Positions 1 to 7,300 of a stretch of 16,004 bases of DNA are shown here, piece by piece. Every line of letters begins with the position of its first letter. Within the stretch, counting starts at the first letter, position 1. The stretch is from NCBI GenBank assembly GCA_027347545.1, contig DAIEQT010000418.1:1-16004 (forward strand), in the 5' to 3' direction. Under the pieces are notes generated by a model that made no database searches, was not told the origin of the DNA, and saw only the letters and a program-made list of their open reading frames with translations. A program made the position numbers and the translations under genes. This DNA is from Ignavibacteria bacterium. GTDB taxonomy: Bacteria > Bacteroidota > Ignavibacteria > Ignavibacteriales > Melioribacteraceae.

Positions 1-447
1 AAAAAACCGGCAGATGTAGCCAAAGTAGATTCTGTTAAAACCGATTCGACTGCTGTATTGAAAGACTCCGTTGCCATTGCCCAAGATTCCGCTGCGGTAA
101 CTCAAGAAGTAGCTAAAGCAACAGAGGAAGTCGCTAAAACAAATATAGCTGAAGCTAAACCTAAGCAAGAAAAGAAAGCAGCAACGCAGCCGGTAACAGA
201 AGATCCTATGGTTCCCAAAACAAATTTCAAGCAGACCGCCAGCAAAGATTCGATTTATAAAAGTTGGGTAAAAGAAACGGTAAAATTGTACGAAGCAATG
301 GATAGTAAAAAAGTTGCTAAAGTTATTCTCGGGTATTCCGATAATATAGCAAGGGACTTGATACTCAGGATGAGAAAAAAGAAAGCGGCTGAAGTTTTAT
401 CTGAATTCAAGCCGGAAGTTGTGACCAGATTAATAAACGTGAACTGA
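1..447 (+). CDS. MotE/YlxF-like flagellar protein with MgtE-N-like C-terminus (5'-partial)
   Basis: The reading frame is open from the first base of the window, so the N-terminus (probably including a membrane anchor) is missing; 148 residues are visible. The first ~75 visible residues are low-complexity, rich in Ala, Lys, Glu, Thr and Val, and look like a flexible or coiled linker. The last ~65 residues (from SIYKSWVKETVKLYEAMDSK on) resemble the MgtE intracellular N-domain found in MotE/YlxF proteins, with the spaced pattern of 'YEAMDSKKVAKVIL' followed by 'RMRKKKAAEVLSEF'. In flagellar clusters such proteins lie just before fliK, and MotE acts as a chaperone for the stator protein MotC in alphaproteobacteria. 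The stop TGA overlaps the fliK ATG by one base, so the two are probably translationally coupled. A TTG at 58 is in frame but is unlikely to be the real start, since coding continues upstream. Family call is good; exact function is inferred. Confidence 0.75.
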   Translation, partial: KKPADVAKVDSVKTDSTAVLKDSVAIAQDSAAVTQEVAKATEEVAKTNIAEAKPKQEKKAATQPVTEDPMVPKTNFKQTASKDSIYKSWVKETVKLYEAMDSKKVAKVILGYSDNIARDLILRMRKKKAAEVLSEFKPEVVTRLINVN

Positions 448-3400
448 TGAACTTTAGCAATTTTTTCATAGAAAAACTGACCGAAACCGATTCTTCCTTA
501 GTTATAGGCTCTAAAAAACCAGCTACCAATCCATTTCTATTTCAAGACATCATAAAAGTTTGCGAGCAAGAAAATGCAGTTCAAAATGCAGCTGTTCTCG
601 AAGCCGGTAAGACAGAACCAGCTCTGGAAATATTTGCGCCAACTGAACACGTTATTAAAGTTTCCCCGGAAGAGTTTACCAGTTTAACTCATTTGATTAC
701 TTCTCTGATATCTCAAAACGCTGAACTACAGCCGACAGAAACAAAACACAAAATTGAAGACGCCAATATTACAAAGCTTCAGTTTATTGTATACGAAGAA
801 AAATTAGTTGAACTAGCCAGTCAATTTATTGATGGGACTAGCTTTTCATTAATTCCATTGACTGAAATAAATAACAGTAGCGAAATTTCGAAACAGTTAA
901 CGGTCTCCTATAAAAGCGGCTCAAATAAACTCTCCGTTACTGTAAATCCAATTAAAGTTGATGAAAATTATACCAGCAAAGTTATAAATGATGAATTCAG
1001 CTTTGTTAATAAACTGATTGTTAATGAGGGATTGCTGCAAAACGTTCCGTTTTCATTGAAGAACGATGCTGAACCTGTTGAAGAAGAGCTATCTCTAATT
1101 GAAGATCATGCGGCAGAGGAAACTGTAGAAACAGTTTCTATTGAAGAAATAAAAGCCGGTGCAAGCGAAAAAGTTTTCTATAAAGCAGAGATAATAAAGA
1201 TTGAAGTTCCGGAAAGTGAATCAAATCTAATAAAAGGTTTGCAGAGCAATAATTCTCCCACAGAATTGCTTAACATGCTTTTTCAACAAAACGGAAAGCA
1301 AATTTCTGAGGGAATGGCTATCTCTAATACCCCCCCGAGTTTGTTTGAAAACATTGATGTGGAAAAATTAAATAAGCTTAACACCCAGCCGGAAACAAAA
1401 GCTGCCGCCGAAAACACGCAGCTGCCATTAGTTAGTACATTCGGAGAAATAAATGGTTCAGTTAATGAAGCCAAGACAGAATCGAAAAAAGAAACTGTAA
1501 CAAAGTTAAATAATAACATCGGTTCGAAATCAGCAGCTATTACTGATGTTAAACAACAAAAAGATGAACAAAACTTCATGGTTCGCGGAACAAAAGAAAA
1601 TGCAGTAAGCAATAAAACATCATCCGCATCTCTAAATAATTTGATGGATGGATTAACCGATGAAGAAAAATCTGTGTTTAAAAACTTTGCGGCAAGTGGC
1701 GAGATTAGAGAAATAAAATATGAGAGCAATATAAAGGAAGCTCAAACCGACTCATCAATAAAAATTAGTGCTAAAACAACTGCCTCGGTTGGACAAAAAA
1801 TTTCAAAAGAAGCTCAACCAAGTGTTCAAGTTGATGAAGAAACGATTAGTGGTAAAGCTACAACTTATGAACCGGCTAAGAACGATGGAGCACTCGAACA
1901 GGTAGATGCAAACGAAAGAGTAAGTACAAGCACTAAGTTGCCAAAACAGATGGAAGAAGTTGCGGGTAAAGCGGTTACACAAGAAAAAACTCCGGTTACA
2001 GAAAACAAAACTGCTGCTTACGATACGTTTGGAAAAGCTGATTTAACAAAACCAGCAGAAGTAAAAGAAAACGTAAAAGCAGAATCGTTTATAAATAATG
2101 AAATAGCTTCTGAAAAGTCTGTAGCTCAAGAAAAACCTTCAGTTGTTGAAAGCAAAACTGTCGGTCGCGAAACGTTTGGAAAGGTTGATTCAACAAAACC
2201 AGTAGAAGTAAAAGAAAACGTAAAAGTAGAATCGTTTGTAAATAATGAAATAGCCGCTGAAAAACCTGTTGCACAAGAAAAACCTTTGGTAGTAGAAAGC
2301 AAAACCGCCGCTTACGAAACGTTTGGAAAAGCTGATTCAACAAAACCAGCAGAAGTAAAAGAAAACGGTAATGTAAAGCCGCTTAATAATGTAGAGGTAA
2401 TTAAAGAGAAACAAACCTCAGTAGAAGAAGCTGCAACAAGGGAATTGGATGACAAAGAAATACTAGTAAAGAAAGAAGAATCAAATAATGATAAAGCAGC
2501 AACCGGTGAAATTGTTAAAGATACAGCACCAAAAAAAGTTGAAGGCAGGCCGAAGTTAATTTCCAAAGAAGAATTTTTAGCTGCCAAAACTTTGAATCAA
2601 GCAGCTCTGCCAAAAGTAGCCGCTGAAGAAAAAACAGCTACTGAAAAAGTAATTACACCAAAAGCAGAAGTCGCATTAGCTGTAGCTGAAGAAACCGTTG
2701 AAACAAAAGCACAAACCGTTCAACCGGAAACTGGCAAAAAAGCTACTGAAGTTTCTGGCGAGGGTAAGTTGTTTGTAAAAGTACCTACTAAGGCAAGCAT
2801 AAAGGTTGATAAATCAAACAAAGAAGAAGTTGAAACAAAACCACAAACCGGTAATAGTTTATCTAAAGAAGTAAAGGCTAATGATGCTGGGCTTGCTTTT
2901 CAGAAAGAAGAAAAGATTATTGCCGAAACAGCTAAGACAGTAAGCCTGAAGAATGAAAAAGGTGAACAAGTTGCAGCTAATGTTAACGCGGAAGTGTCTC
3001 CATCAACAAAAGAAAAGACCGCACAAGTAAAGACAGATGTTGAAACTAAAGAGCAGACCACAGTACATACAAAGGAAACAAAGCAAACCCAAGACGCTCA
3101 AACTAATCAGCAGAGTGATAAAGAAAACAGTAAATCAAATTCCTCAGAGACATTTAAGAATCACTTGAATCAAGCCGTTACTTCAGATAAGAACTTCGAA
3201 GTAGAAAATCTGAAACCTCAAGTAGAAGCAAAACAATCACATGAAGCTTTTAAGACAGTAAAGCAACATGAAATATTGCCGGAGTTTTCTAAGCTGATTT
3301 TGCAAGGTGAAAAACAGACAATGACTTTACAGCTTACTCCGGAAAACCTTGGCAAGGTGAAGTTGACTGTTGATATGATTGAGAACCAGATTGTTACGAA

Positions 3401-3656
3401 GATTGAAGTTGAGAATGAACAAGTAAAACAATTTGTGCAATCGAACATTGAGCAGCTTAAACAAAACATGCAGTCTGCCGGAATACCTCTTACAAATGTT
3501 AACGTAAGTTTAGCAGATGATCAGAAAAATCAGAAAGTGTTTACGCAAAAGAAGAAATCATTATCGCGCGACGAAAAAGAAGATGTGATTGAAGAAACCA
3601 AAATGAATGGACCAAAGAAACAGATGGGATATAATACTTACGAGTTCACAGCATAA
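447..3656 (+). CDS. fliK: FliK, flagellar hook-length control protein (oversized, 1069 aa)
   Basis: FliK is an exported molecular ruler that measures the growing hook and then makes FlhB switch export from rod/hook to filament substrates. The conserved C-terminal hook-length domain is visible at about residues 945-1030, with 'MTLQLTPENLGKVKL' at 959-973 and the following 'GIPLTNVNV' strand. Everything before it is a very long, hydrophilic, Lys/Glu/Thr/Ala/Val-rich stretch, expected to be largely disordered, and it contains three tandem 49-residue repeats (residues 508-654). At 1069 residues it is more than twice the length of enterobacterial FliK (about 400). Position between the MotE-like gene and flgD is the usual one. 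The start ATG shares the A of the preceding TGA, suggesting coupled translation. Identity rests on the C-terminal domain and context; the N-terminal part would not be recognisable by similarity. Confidence 0.93.
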   Translation: MNFSNFFIEKLTETDSSLVIGSKKPATNPFLFQDIIKVCEQENAVQNAAVLEAGKTEPALEIFAPTEHVIKVSPEEFTSLTHLITSLISQNAELQPTETKHKIEDANITKLQFIVYEEKLVELASQFIDGTSFSLIPLTEINNSSEISKQLTVSYKSGSNKLSVTVNPIKVDENYTSKVINDEFSFVNKLIVNEGLLQNVPFSLKNDAEPVEEELSLIEDHAAEETVETVSIEEIKAGASEKVFYKAEIIKIEVPESESNLIKGLQSNNSPTELLNMLFQQNGKQISEGMAISNTPPSLFENIDVEKLNKLNTQPETKAAAENTQLPLVSTFGEINGSVNEAKTESKKETVTKLNNNIGSKSAAITDVKQQKDEQNFMVRGTKENAVSNKTSSASLNNLMDGLTDEEKSVFKNFAASGEIREIKYESNIKEAQTDSSIKISAKTTASVGQKISKEAQPSVQVDEETISGKATTYEPAKNDGALEQVDANERVSTSTKLPKQMEEVAGKAVTQEKTPVTENKTAAYDTFGKADLTKPAEVKENVKAESFINNEIASEKSVAQEKPSVVESKTVGRETFGKVDSTKPVEVKENVKVESFVNNEIAAEKPVAQEKPLVVESKTAAYETFGKADSTKPAEVKENGNVKPLNNVEVIKEKQTSVEEAATRELDDKEILVKKEESNNDKAATGEIVKDTAPKKVEGRPKLISKEEFLAAKTLNQAALPKVAAEEKTATEKVITPKAEVALAVAEETVETKAQTVQPETGKKATEVSGEGKLFVKVPTKASIKVDKSNKEEVETKPQTGNSLSKEVKANDAGLAFQKEEKIIAETAKTVSLKNEKGEQVAANVNAEVSPSTKEKTAQVKTDVETKEQTTVHTKETKQTQDAQTNQQSDKENSKSNSSETFKNHLNQAVTSDKNFEVENLKPQVEAKQSHEAFKTVKQHEILPEFSKLILQGEKQTMTLQLTPENLGKVKLTVDMIENQIVTKIEVENEQVKQFVQSNIEQLKQNMQSAGIPLTNVNVSLADDQKNQKVFTQKKKSLSRDEKEDVIEETKMNGPKKQMGYNTYEFTA
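1968..2408 (+). repeat. Three tandem 147-bp repeats inside fliK
   Basis: Copies run 1968-2114, 2115-2261 and 2262-2408, each 49 codons, in frame. The hexamer ACGTTT within 'acgtttggaaa' recurs at 2025, 2172 and 2319, exactly 147 bp apart. By hand alignment copies 1 and 2 share 33 of 49 residues; copies 2 and 3 share 28 of the first 35, after which copy 3 decays. The central part of copy 3 (KTAAYETFGKADSTKPAEV) is closer to copy 1 than to copy 2, suggesting unequal exchange or gene conversion. The repeats lengthen the linker of the hook-length ruler without disturbing the frame. Confidence 0.93.
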
Positions 3657-3667
3657 GGAATTGAGAG

Positions 3668-4351
3668 ATGATTAACACTGTTAACAATACAACAAATCAA
3701 GCATCAACTGTATCTGCAAATAAAAGTGCGCTTGGCAAAGATGATTTCTTGAAGCTGATGATTTCACAGTTAAAGAATCAAGATCCGCTTAATCCAATGG
3801 ATGGAACAGCTTATGCATCACAATTGGCAGAGTTTTCTTCGCTCGAACAATTGGCAAATCTTAATACTTCCATTAAAGACAGCATGAATTCCAATTTGCT
3901 CTTAACTCAATCAATAAACAATACAATGGTTGCAACATTGATTGGTAAAGAGGCTAAGATTGGTGGAAAAGAAGTTCAAGTTGCAGGACAGGAAAGCATT
4001 ACTCTTGGTTATACATTACCTACAAACGCGCAAGCAACAAAGATTAAGATTTACAATGAGAAAGGTGCGCTGGTTAGTCAGATAGAAAATATTCCAAATG
4101 CAGTTGGAAGCAATAAACTTTCTTGGGATTGTACCGATAATAATGGTGACAAATTGCCTAATGGTAAATATACATTCGAAGTGGAAGCAAAGAATATGAA
4201 AGGCGAAGTTTTGACAATAGATACTTTTAAGTCCGGTGTGATTGATGGTGTTCGCTTTACAGAAGAGGGCGCTGTTCTTAAGATCAACGGAGCTGAGTAT
4301 TCTATCGCTGATATTCTTGAAATCCTCAATTCAACAAGTGGAGGTAAATGA
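3668..4351 (+). CDS. flgD: FlgD, flagellar hook-capping (assembly) protein
   Basis: FlgD sits at the tip of the growing hook and promotes addition of FlgE subunits; it is secreted by the flagellar export apparatus and is absent from the finished structure. The N-terminal domain is clear at residues 23-65, with 'GKDDFLKLMISQLKNQDPLN' followed by 'ASQLAEFSSLEQL'. The middle shows an Ig-like FlgD fold (about 105-175, including 'GDKLPNGKYTFEVEA'), and the C-terminal 'GVIDGVRFTEEGAVLKING' belongs to the tudor-like part. Length of 227 residues is normal. The start is supported by a purine-rich 'aaggaattgagag' ahead of the ATG, 11 bp after fliK. The stop TGA overlaps the start of the next gene. Confidence 0.96.
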   Translation: MINTVNNTTNQASTVSANKSALGKDDFLKLMISQLKNQDPLNPMDGTAYASQLAEFSSLEQLANLNTSIKDSMNSNLLLTQSINNTMVATLIGKEAKIGGKEVQVAGQESITLGYTLPTNAQATKIKIYNEKGALVSQIENIPNAVGSNKLSWDCTDNNGDKLPNGKYTFEVEAKNMKGEVLTIDTFKSGVIDGVRFTEEGAVLKINGAEYSIADILEILNSTSGGK

Positions 4352-4731
4352 TGGCAGAGATTAACGGAATCTCCGTACCGTTTATTCCTATTGTAGGTAA
4401 TGAAGAAATTGTTACACGAAGAACCGGAAGAGAATCTGCAAATCAGTTCGACGCGATCTTCAAAGAAGAACTTGAGAAAATAAAATTTTCGAACCACGCA
4501 ATGAAACGCCTTGAATCCAGAAACATACAGCTAAGTGAAACAGAATTAGGAAAAATTCAAGACGCGGTTTCTAAAGCTGAATCCAAAGGAAGCAAAGATT
4601 CTTTGATAATGATGGACAAAACAGCATTCATAGTAAATATTCCAAATAACACGGCTGTAACAGCAATCGAAGTAGCAAATTCTAACGAAAGCGTTTTTAC
4701 AAATATTGATAGTGTAGTATTTGCGTTATAA
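4351..4731 (+). CDS. Small conserved flagellar operon protein (TIGR02530-type)
   Basis: A 126-residue protein between flgD and flgE, the position where many flagellar operons (Firmicutes, spirochaetes and others) carry a small protein annotated only as 'flagellar operon protein'. The hallmark is the segment 'FSNHAMKRLESRNIQLSETE' at about residue 49, followed by a helical region and a C-terminal beta-rich part ending 'VFTNIDSVVFAL', which match my memory of that family. No signal peptide or membrane segment is visible. Two adjacent in-frame ATGs exist (4348 and 4351); the second has the better spacing, 6 nt, from a GGAGG at 4340-4344, so I take it as the start. It overlaps the flgD stop by one base (four bases if 4348 is used). 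Its molecular role is not established; a hook-assembly link is suggested by context only. Confidence 0.85.
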   Translation: MAEINGISVPFIPIVGNEEIVTRRTGRESANQFDAIFKEELEKIKFSNHAMKRLESRNIQLSETELGKIQDAVSKAESKGSKDSLIMMDKTAFIVNIPNNTAVTAIEVANSNESVFTNIDSVVFAL

Positions 4732-4824
4732 TTAACAAATAATAATATAACGGAGCGGGACCTTCCAAGGACGCTCCAGATCTGGCTGACCGACTGATGC
4801 TAGATCAATCCAAGGAGGATCAAC
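4732..4824 (+). promoter_or_regulatory. Structured GC-rich leader of flgE with two hairpins
   Basis: In this gap, 35 of the 60 bases at 4751-4810 are G or C, far above the AT-rich surroundings. Hairpin 1: GGAGCG (4752-4757) pairs with CGCTCC (4772-4777), with a possible inner CCT/AGG stem. Hairpin 2: GATCTGGC (4779-4786) pairs with GCTAGATC (4799-4806) over 8 bp including one G-U, leaving a 12-nt loop. A strong Shine-Dalgarno AAGGAGG (4812-4818) follows, 6 nt before the flgE ATG. CTCC at 4774-4777 and CCTT at 4761-4764 could alternatively pair with this ribosome site. There is no U-tract, so it is not an intrinsic terminator. The pairing is seen in sequence; a regulatory role is inferred. A TATAAT at 4727-4732 overlaps the preceding stop codon but lacks a well-spaced -35. 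Confidence 0.55.
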
Positions 4825-6504
4825 ATGGCACTCTTAACATCACTTTTCGCAGGCGTTTCCGGTTTACGTAATCATCAATCAATGATGGACGTTATCGGCA
4901 ATAACATTTCCAACGTTAACACAATCGGTTTCAAAGGCTCTCGAGTTACATTCAGCGATACTTTTAATCAATTTGTAAAAGCCGGTACAAACCCAACAGA
5001 TACAACCGGTGGTACAAACTCATATCAAATTGGTCTTGGCGCAAAGATTAACTCAATTGACCGCAACTGGAACCAGGGCACATTCGAAAGAACCGGCATA
5101 ACTACCGACTTAGCTTTACAAGGCGACGGAATGTTTGTTCTTAAAAGCAACGGACAAAAATTCTATTCACGTGCCGGCAATTTTGTTTTTGATGCAGATG
5201 GCAAATTAGTTAGCCCGCAAAACGGTGCGGTCGTACAGGGTAAAGTTGCCAGTTCTGATGGCGTTATTCCCCCAGGCAATAATTTAGAGGATATCAAAAT
5301 AGATACAAATATGAAATTACCTGCTGTTGCTACAGAAAAGATTAATTGGGGCGGAAACTTAAAAAGTAGCGCTGAAAAAACAAGAACCGAGCATGTAGTA
5401 CAACGCGGAAACCTTAATTCTTCGGCATTAGTTGTAGCACCAGCAACAGCGCCTGCTATTGATACTTTGAAGCAAACCGCTTTAACTGTTTACAATGAGT
5501 ATGGTAACAAATATGAGGTTGAAATTAGCTATACTAAGACAGCAGCCCATACATATACTGTAAGTTGGGATGTAAAGGATGAGAATAAAACCTCAATCTC
5601 AACAGGAAATATTACAGGATTAGTTTTTGCTGCTGATAGCAGTGGCAATTATGTCTTAGATACTGCATCAAAAGCTAAATTCGATGGCACTGCTAATAGG
5701 GTTAATCTACCAAACTTAAATCTCGATTTTGATATTGATTGCAAAAACATAACAGAGAATTCAAGCACAACTACTTTAAACGTTACTGCCGATAACAATA
5801 GAGAACCAAACATAGTAAGCGGTTCGGTAACAGTTTATGATTCTTTGGGTGCAGCACATCAAGTCTCAATTAAATTTTCAAAAGTTGCTGATAACACATG
5901 GTTATGGGCAGCTTCTGTTCCAGGTACAAGCACTGTTGATAGTAAAGTTGCATTAAAAACCGGTCAAATCGTATTTAATGGTGATGGCACATTAAGTCCA
6001 ATTCCTACTACTACTTTTTCATTTGAGCCTAATGGTGGTTCTAAAACTTTAAATATTGAATTAGACTTTGGATCTGGTTTTGGTGGAGTAACACAAACTT
6101 CCGCTAGCTCGGTAGTAAGTGCCTTAAAACAAAATGGTTCTCCTTCTGCTACGCTGACAAATCTAAACATTGATCAATATGGTAAAATTGTTGGTGTTTT
6201 TTCAAATGGTAGTTCACAGGATTTAGCTCAAATATTGTGCGCAAAGTTTCCTAATCTAAATGGTTTAACAAGTTCTGGCGATAATATGTACACCGCTTAT
6301 GCTAACAGCGGTGAACCACTTATTGCTTCACTAGGTGCGGATACTAACACAACAGTTCAAGCCGGCGCGCTTGAACAATCGAACGTAGATCTTTCCGAAG
6401 AATTCACAAAGATGATTGTATCACAGAGAGGTTTCCAGGCTAACGCGAGAGTGATAACAACGGCAGATACATTACTCCAAGAGATTACAAATTTGATTAG
6501 ATAA
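4825..6504 (+). CDS. flgE: FlgE, flagellar hook protein
   Basis: FlgE polymerises into the hook, the flexible joint between rod and filament. The N-terminal rod/hook signature is intact (residues 1-45, including 'GVSGLRNHQSMMDVIGNNIS' and 'NTIGFKGSRV'), as is the C-terminal hook helix (ending 'SQRGFQANARVITTADTLLQ'), which together form the D0 coiled-coil core. At 559 residues it is much longer than the ~400 of enterobacteria. The extra length comes from the middle, where two FlaE-like D2 modules are visible, one starting 'LTVYNEYGNKYEVEISY' at about residue 220 and one starting 'VTVYDSLGAAHQVSIKF' at about 335. Two cysteines occur (about C306 and C472). The start follows an AAGGAGG at ideal spacing. 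A strong terminator follows the gene, so it ends its transcription unit. Confidence 0.97.
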   Translation: MALLTSLFAGVSGLRNHQSMMDVIGNNISNVNTIGFKGSRVTFSDTFNQFVKAGTNPTDTTGGTNSYQIGLGAKINSIDRNWNQGTFERTGITTDLALQGDGMFVLKSNGQKFYSRAGNFVFDADGKLVSPQNGAVVQGKVASSDGVIPPGNNLEDIKIDTNMKLPAVATEKINWGGNLKSSAEKTRTEHVVQRGNLNSSALVVAPATAPAIDTLKQTALTVYNEYGNKYEVEISYTKTAAHTYTVSWDVKDENKTSISTGNITGLVFAADSSGNYVLDTASKAKFDGTANRVNLPNLNLDFDIDCKNITENSSTTTLNVTADNNREPNIVSGSVTVYDSLGAAHQVSIKFSKVADNTWLWAASVPGTSTVDSKVALKTGQIVFNGDGTLSPIPTTTFSFEPNGGSKTLNIELDFGSGFGGVTQTSASSVVSALKQNGSPSATLTNLNIDQYGKIVGVFSNGSSQDLAQILCAKFPNLNGLTSSGDNMYTAYANSGEPLIASLGADTNTTVQAGALEQSNVDLSEEFTKMIVSQRGFQANARVITTADTLLQEITNLIR

Positions 6505-6535
6505 TTTTCTAGGTCCTTCAGCACATACCTAAAAA

Positions 6536-6587
6536 GGGCTGTAACCAAAACTCAAAAATTTAGATGGTTACAGCCTCTTTCCTTTTA
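6536..6587 (+). terminator. Intrinsic terminator after flgE
   Basis: A perfect 10-bp stem, GGCTGTAACC (6537-6546) with GGTTACAGCC (6566-6575), extendable by one G-U pair, encloses a 19-nt AT-rich loop and is followed by the pyrimidine/U-rich run 'tctttcctttt' (6576-6586). This is a textbook factor-independent terminator 32 bp downstream of the flgE stop. The 'aaaaa' before the stem would also give some U-run on the opposite strand, but no opposing gene exists here. It implies that fliL and later genes need their own promoter or some readthrough. Confidence 0.88.
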
Positions 6588-6679
6588 AACCGCGCTTTTA
6601 ACCATTGAAGAGAAAAGCCCAAGTGTTGAATATTAGCCACTCAGCCATTCCATTTTAGAAAATTTAAGCGGTTTTTTGA

Positions 6680-6723
6680 GATTAACGCATGGCATAACAA
6701 TTGAAAAAATATATGCGTTAATC
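6680..6723. promoter_or_regulatory. Perfect 11-bp inverted repeat upstream of fliL
   Basis: GATTAACGCAT at 6680-6690 is exactly the reverse complement of ATGCGTTAATC at 6713-6723, with a 22-nt AT-rich spacer. It ends 18 bp before the proposed fliL ATG. No U-run follows on either strand, so a terminator is unlikely. It could be an operator for a dimeric regulator flanking a promoter, or, if transcribed, an mRNA hairpin just ahead of the start codon. The palindrome is seen directly; its role is inferred. Confidence 0.6.
6690..6705 (+). promoter_or_regulatory. Possible sigma-54 (-24/-12) promoter for fliL
   Basis: TGGCATA-acaa-TTGAA resembles the sigma-54 consensus TGGCACG-N4-TTGCW. The -24 GG is present at the right spacing, but the near-invariant C of the -12 GC is an A here, which weakens the call. 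It lies between the arms of the inverted repeat. Predicted transcription would start near 6716, giving a ~26-nt leader before the fliL ATG. Location directly after a terminator, where a promoter is needed, and a better site of the same form at 15966 support it modestly. Confidence 0.33.
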
Positions 6724-6741
6724 AAACAAAAAGTGCAGAAA

Positions 6742-7299
6742 ATGGAAAAACTTGAAAAACCCGGCGCACCACCTCCAGTAGAACTCCCCGCCGATGTAAC
6801 TGAGAAGAAGGGATTTAATATCAAAATACTTCTATACGGACTGCCTCTTTTTATAGTACAGTTGGTTGCTGTTTATTTTATTACAGCCAACTTTTTGTTG
6901 AATAAAATGCACGCTAACGGTACTGATGCAGAAGATGGCAAAGCCGGAAAGAAAGACTCAACTCAAGTAATTAAGGAAGCAAAACCTACGGAGTTCGGAA
7001 AGTTTATTTATGAGATTCAGGATCAGATTGTAAACCCAGCCGGTACAGATGGAAGAAGGTTATTGATGGTTTCTCTAGGTTTTGATGTTCCAACAGAAGA
7101 AAACAAGAAAGAAATGGAAGCAAAAGATGTTCTTCTAAAAGACGCGGCTCTATCTGTAATGAGCAGTAAAGATTTATCGCAGCTTGGGAATATGGCTTAC
7201 CGCGATACTCTAAGAACGGAAATTGTGCAAAAACTTCACAAGATAATGCCGGAAGTAAAAATCAACACAATTTATTTCAGTAAATACATCTTGCAATAA
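6742..7299 (+). CDS. fliL: FliL, flagellar basal body-associated protein
   Basis: FliL is a single-pass inner-membrane protein that surrounds or supports the stator units and affects motor torque. After a short Pro-rich cytoplasmic tail there is one clear membrane segment (about residues 29-53, 'ILLYGLPLFIVQLVAVYFIT'), a charged linker, and a periplasmic FliL domain (about 88-185) that ends in the typical 'VKINTIYFSKYILQ'. I chose the ATG at 6742, which gives 185 residues and a normal short N-tail. The frame stays open upstream to a TTG at 6676, but that would run through the inverted repeat and has no ribosome site. No strong Shine-Dalgarno is visible for any start, so the N-terminus is uncertain. 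It is the first gene of the second block, one base ahead of fliM. Confidence 0.9.
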   Translation: MEKLEKPGAPPPVELPADVTEKKGFNIKILLYGLPLFIVQLVAVYFITANFLLNKMHANGTDAEDGKAGKKDSTQVIKEAKPTEFGKFIYEIQDQIVNPAGTDGRRLLMVSLGFDVPTEENKKEMEAKDVLLKDAALSVMSSKDLSQLGNMAYRDTLRTEIVQKLHKIMPEVKINTIYFSKYILQ

Positions 7300-7300
7300 C

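Noticed and set aside
1968..2408. Possible CRISPR or intergenic repeat array
   Set aside because: The repeats are in frame, directly abutting without spacers, and diverge as coding sequence does.
1283..2587. Several open frames on the - strand opposite fliK
   Set aside because: They mirror the codon bias of the repetitive Lys/Glu-rich fliK frame, show no recognisable domain, and lie wholly inside a well-supported gene.
4078..4497. 139-codon open frame on the - strand across the flgD / operon-protein junction
   Set aside because: It covers two convincing + strand genes and their overlap, with no family features of its own.
4715..4723. Bacteroidetes-type -7 box (TAnnTTTG) before flgE
   Set aside because: The spacing is TA-N3-TTTG rather than N2 and no TTTG -33 element is placed correctly.
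4784..4798. Sigma-54-like string TGGCTGACCGACTGAT in the flgE leader
   Set aside because: Only TGGC of the -24 box matches, the -12 box lacks TTGC, and the bases are better explained as arms and loop of hairpin 2.
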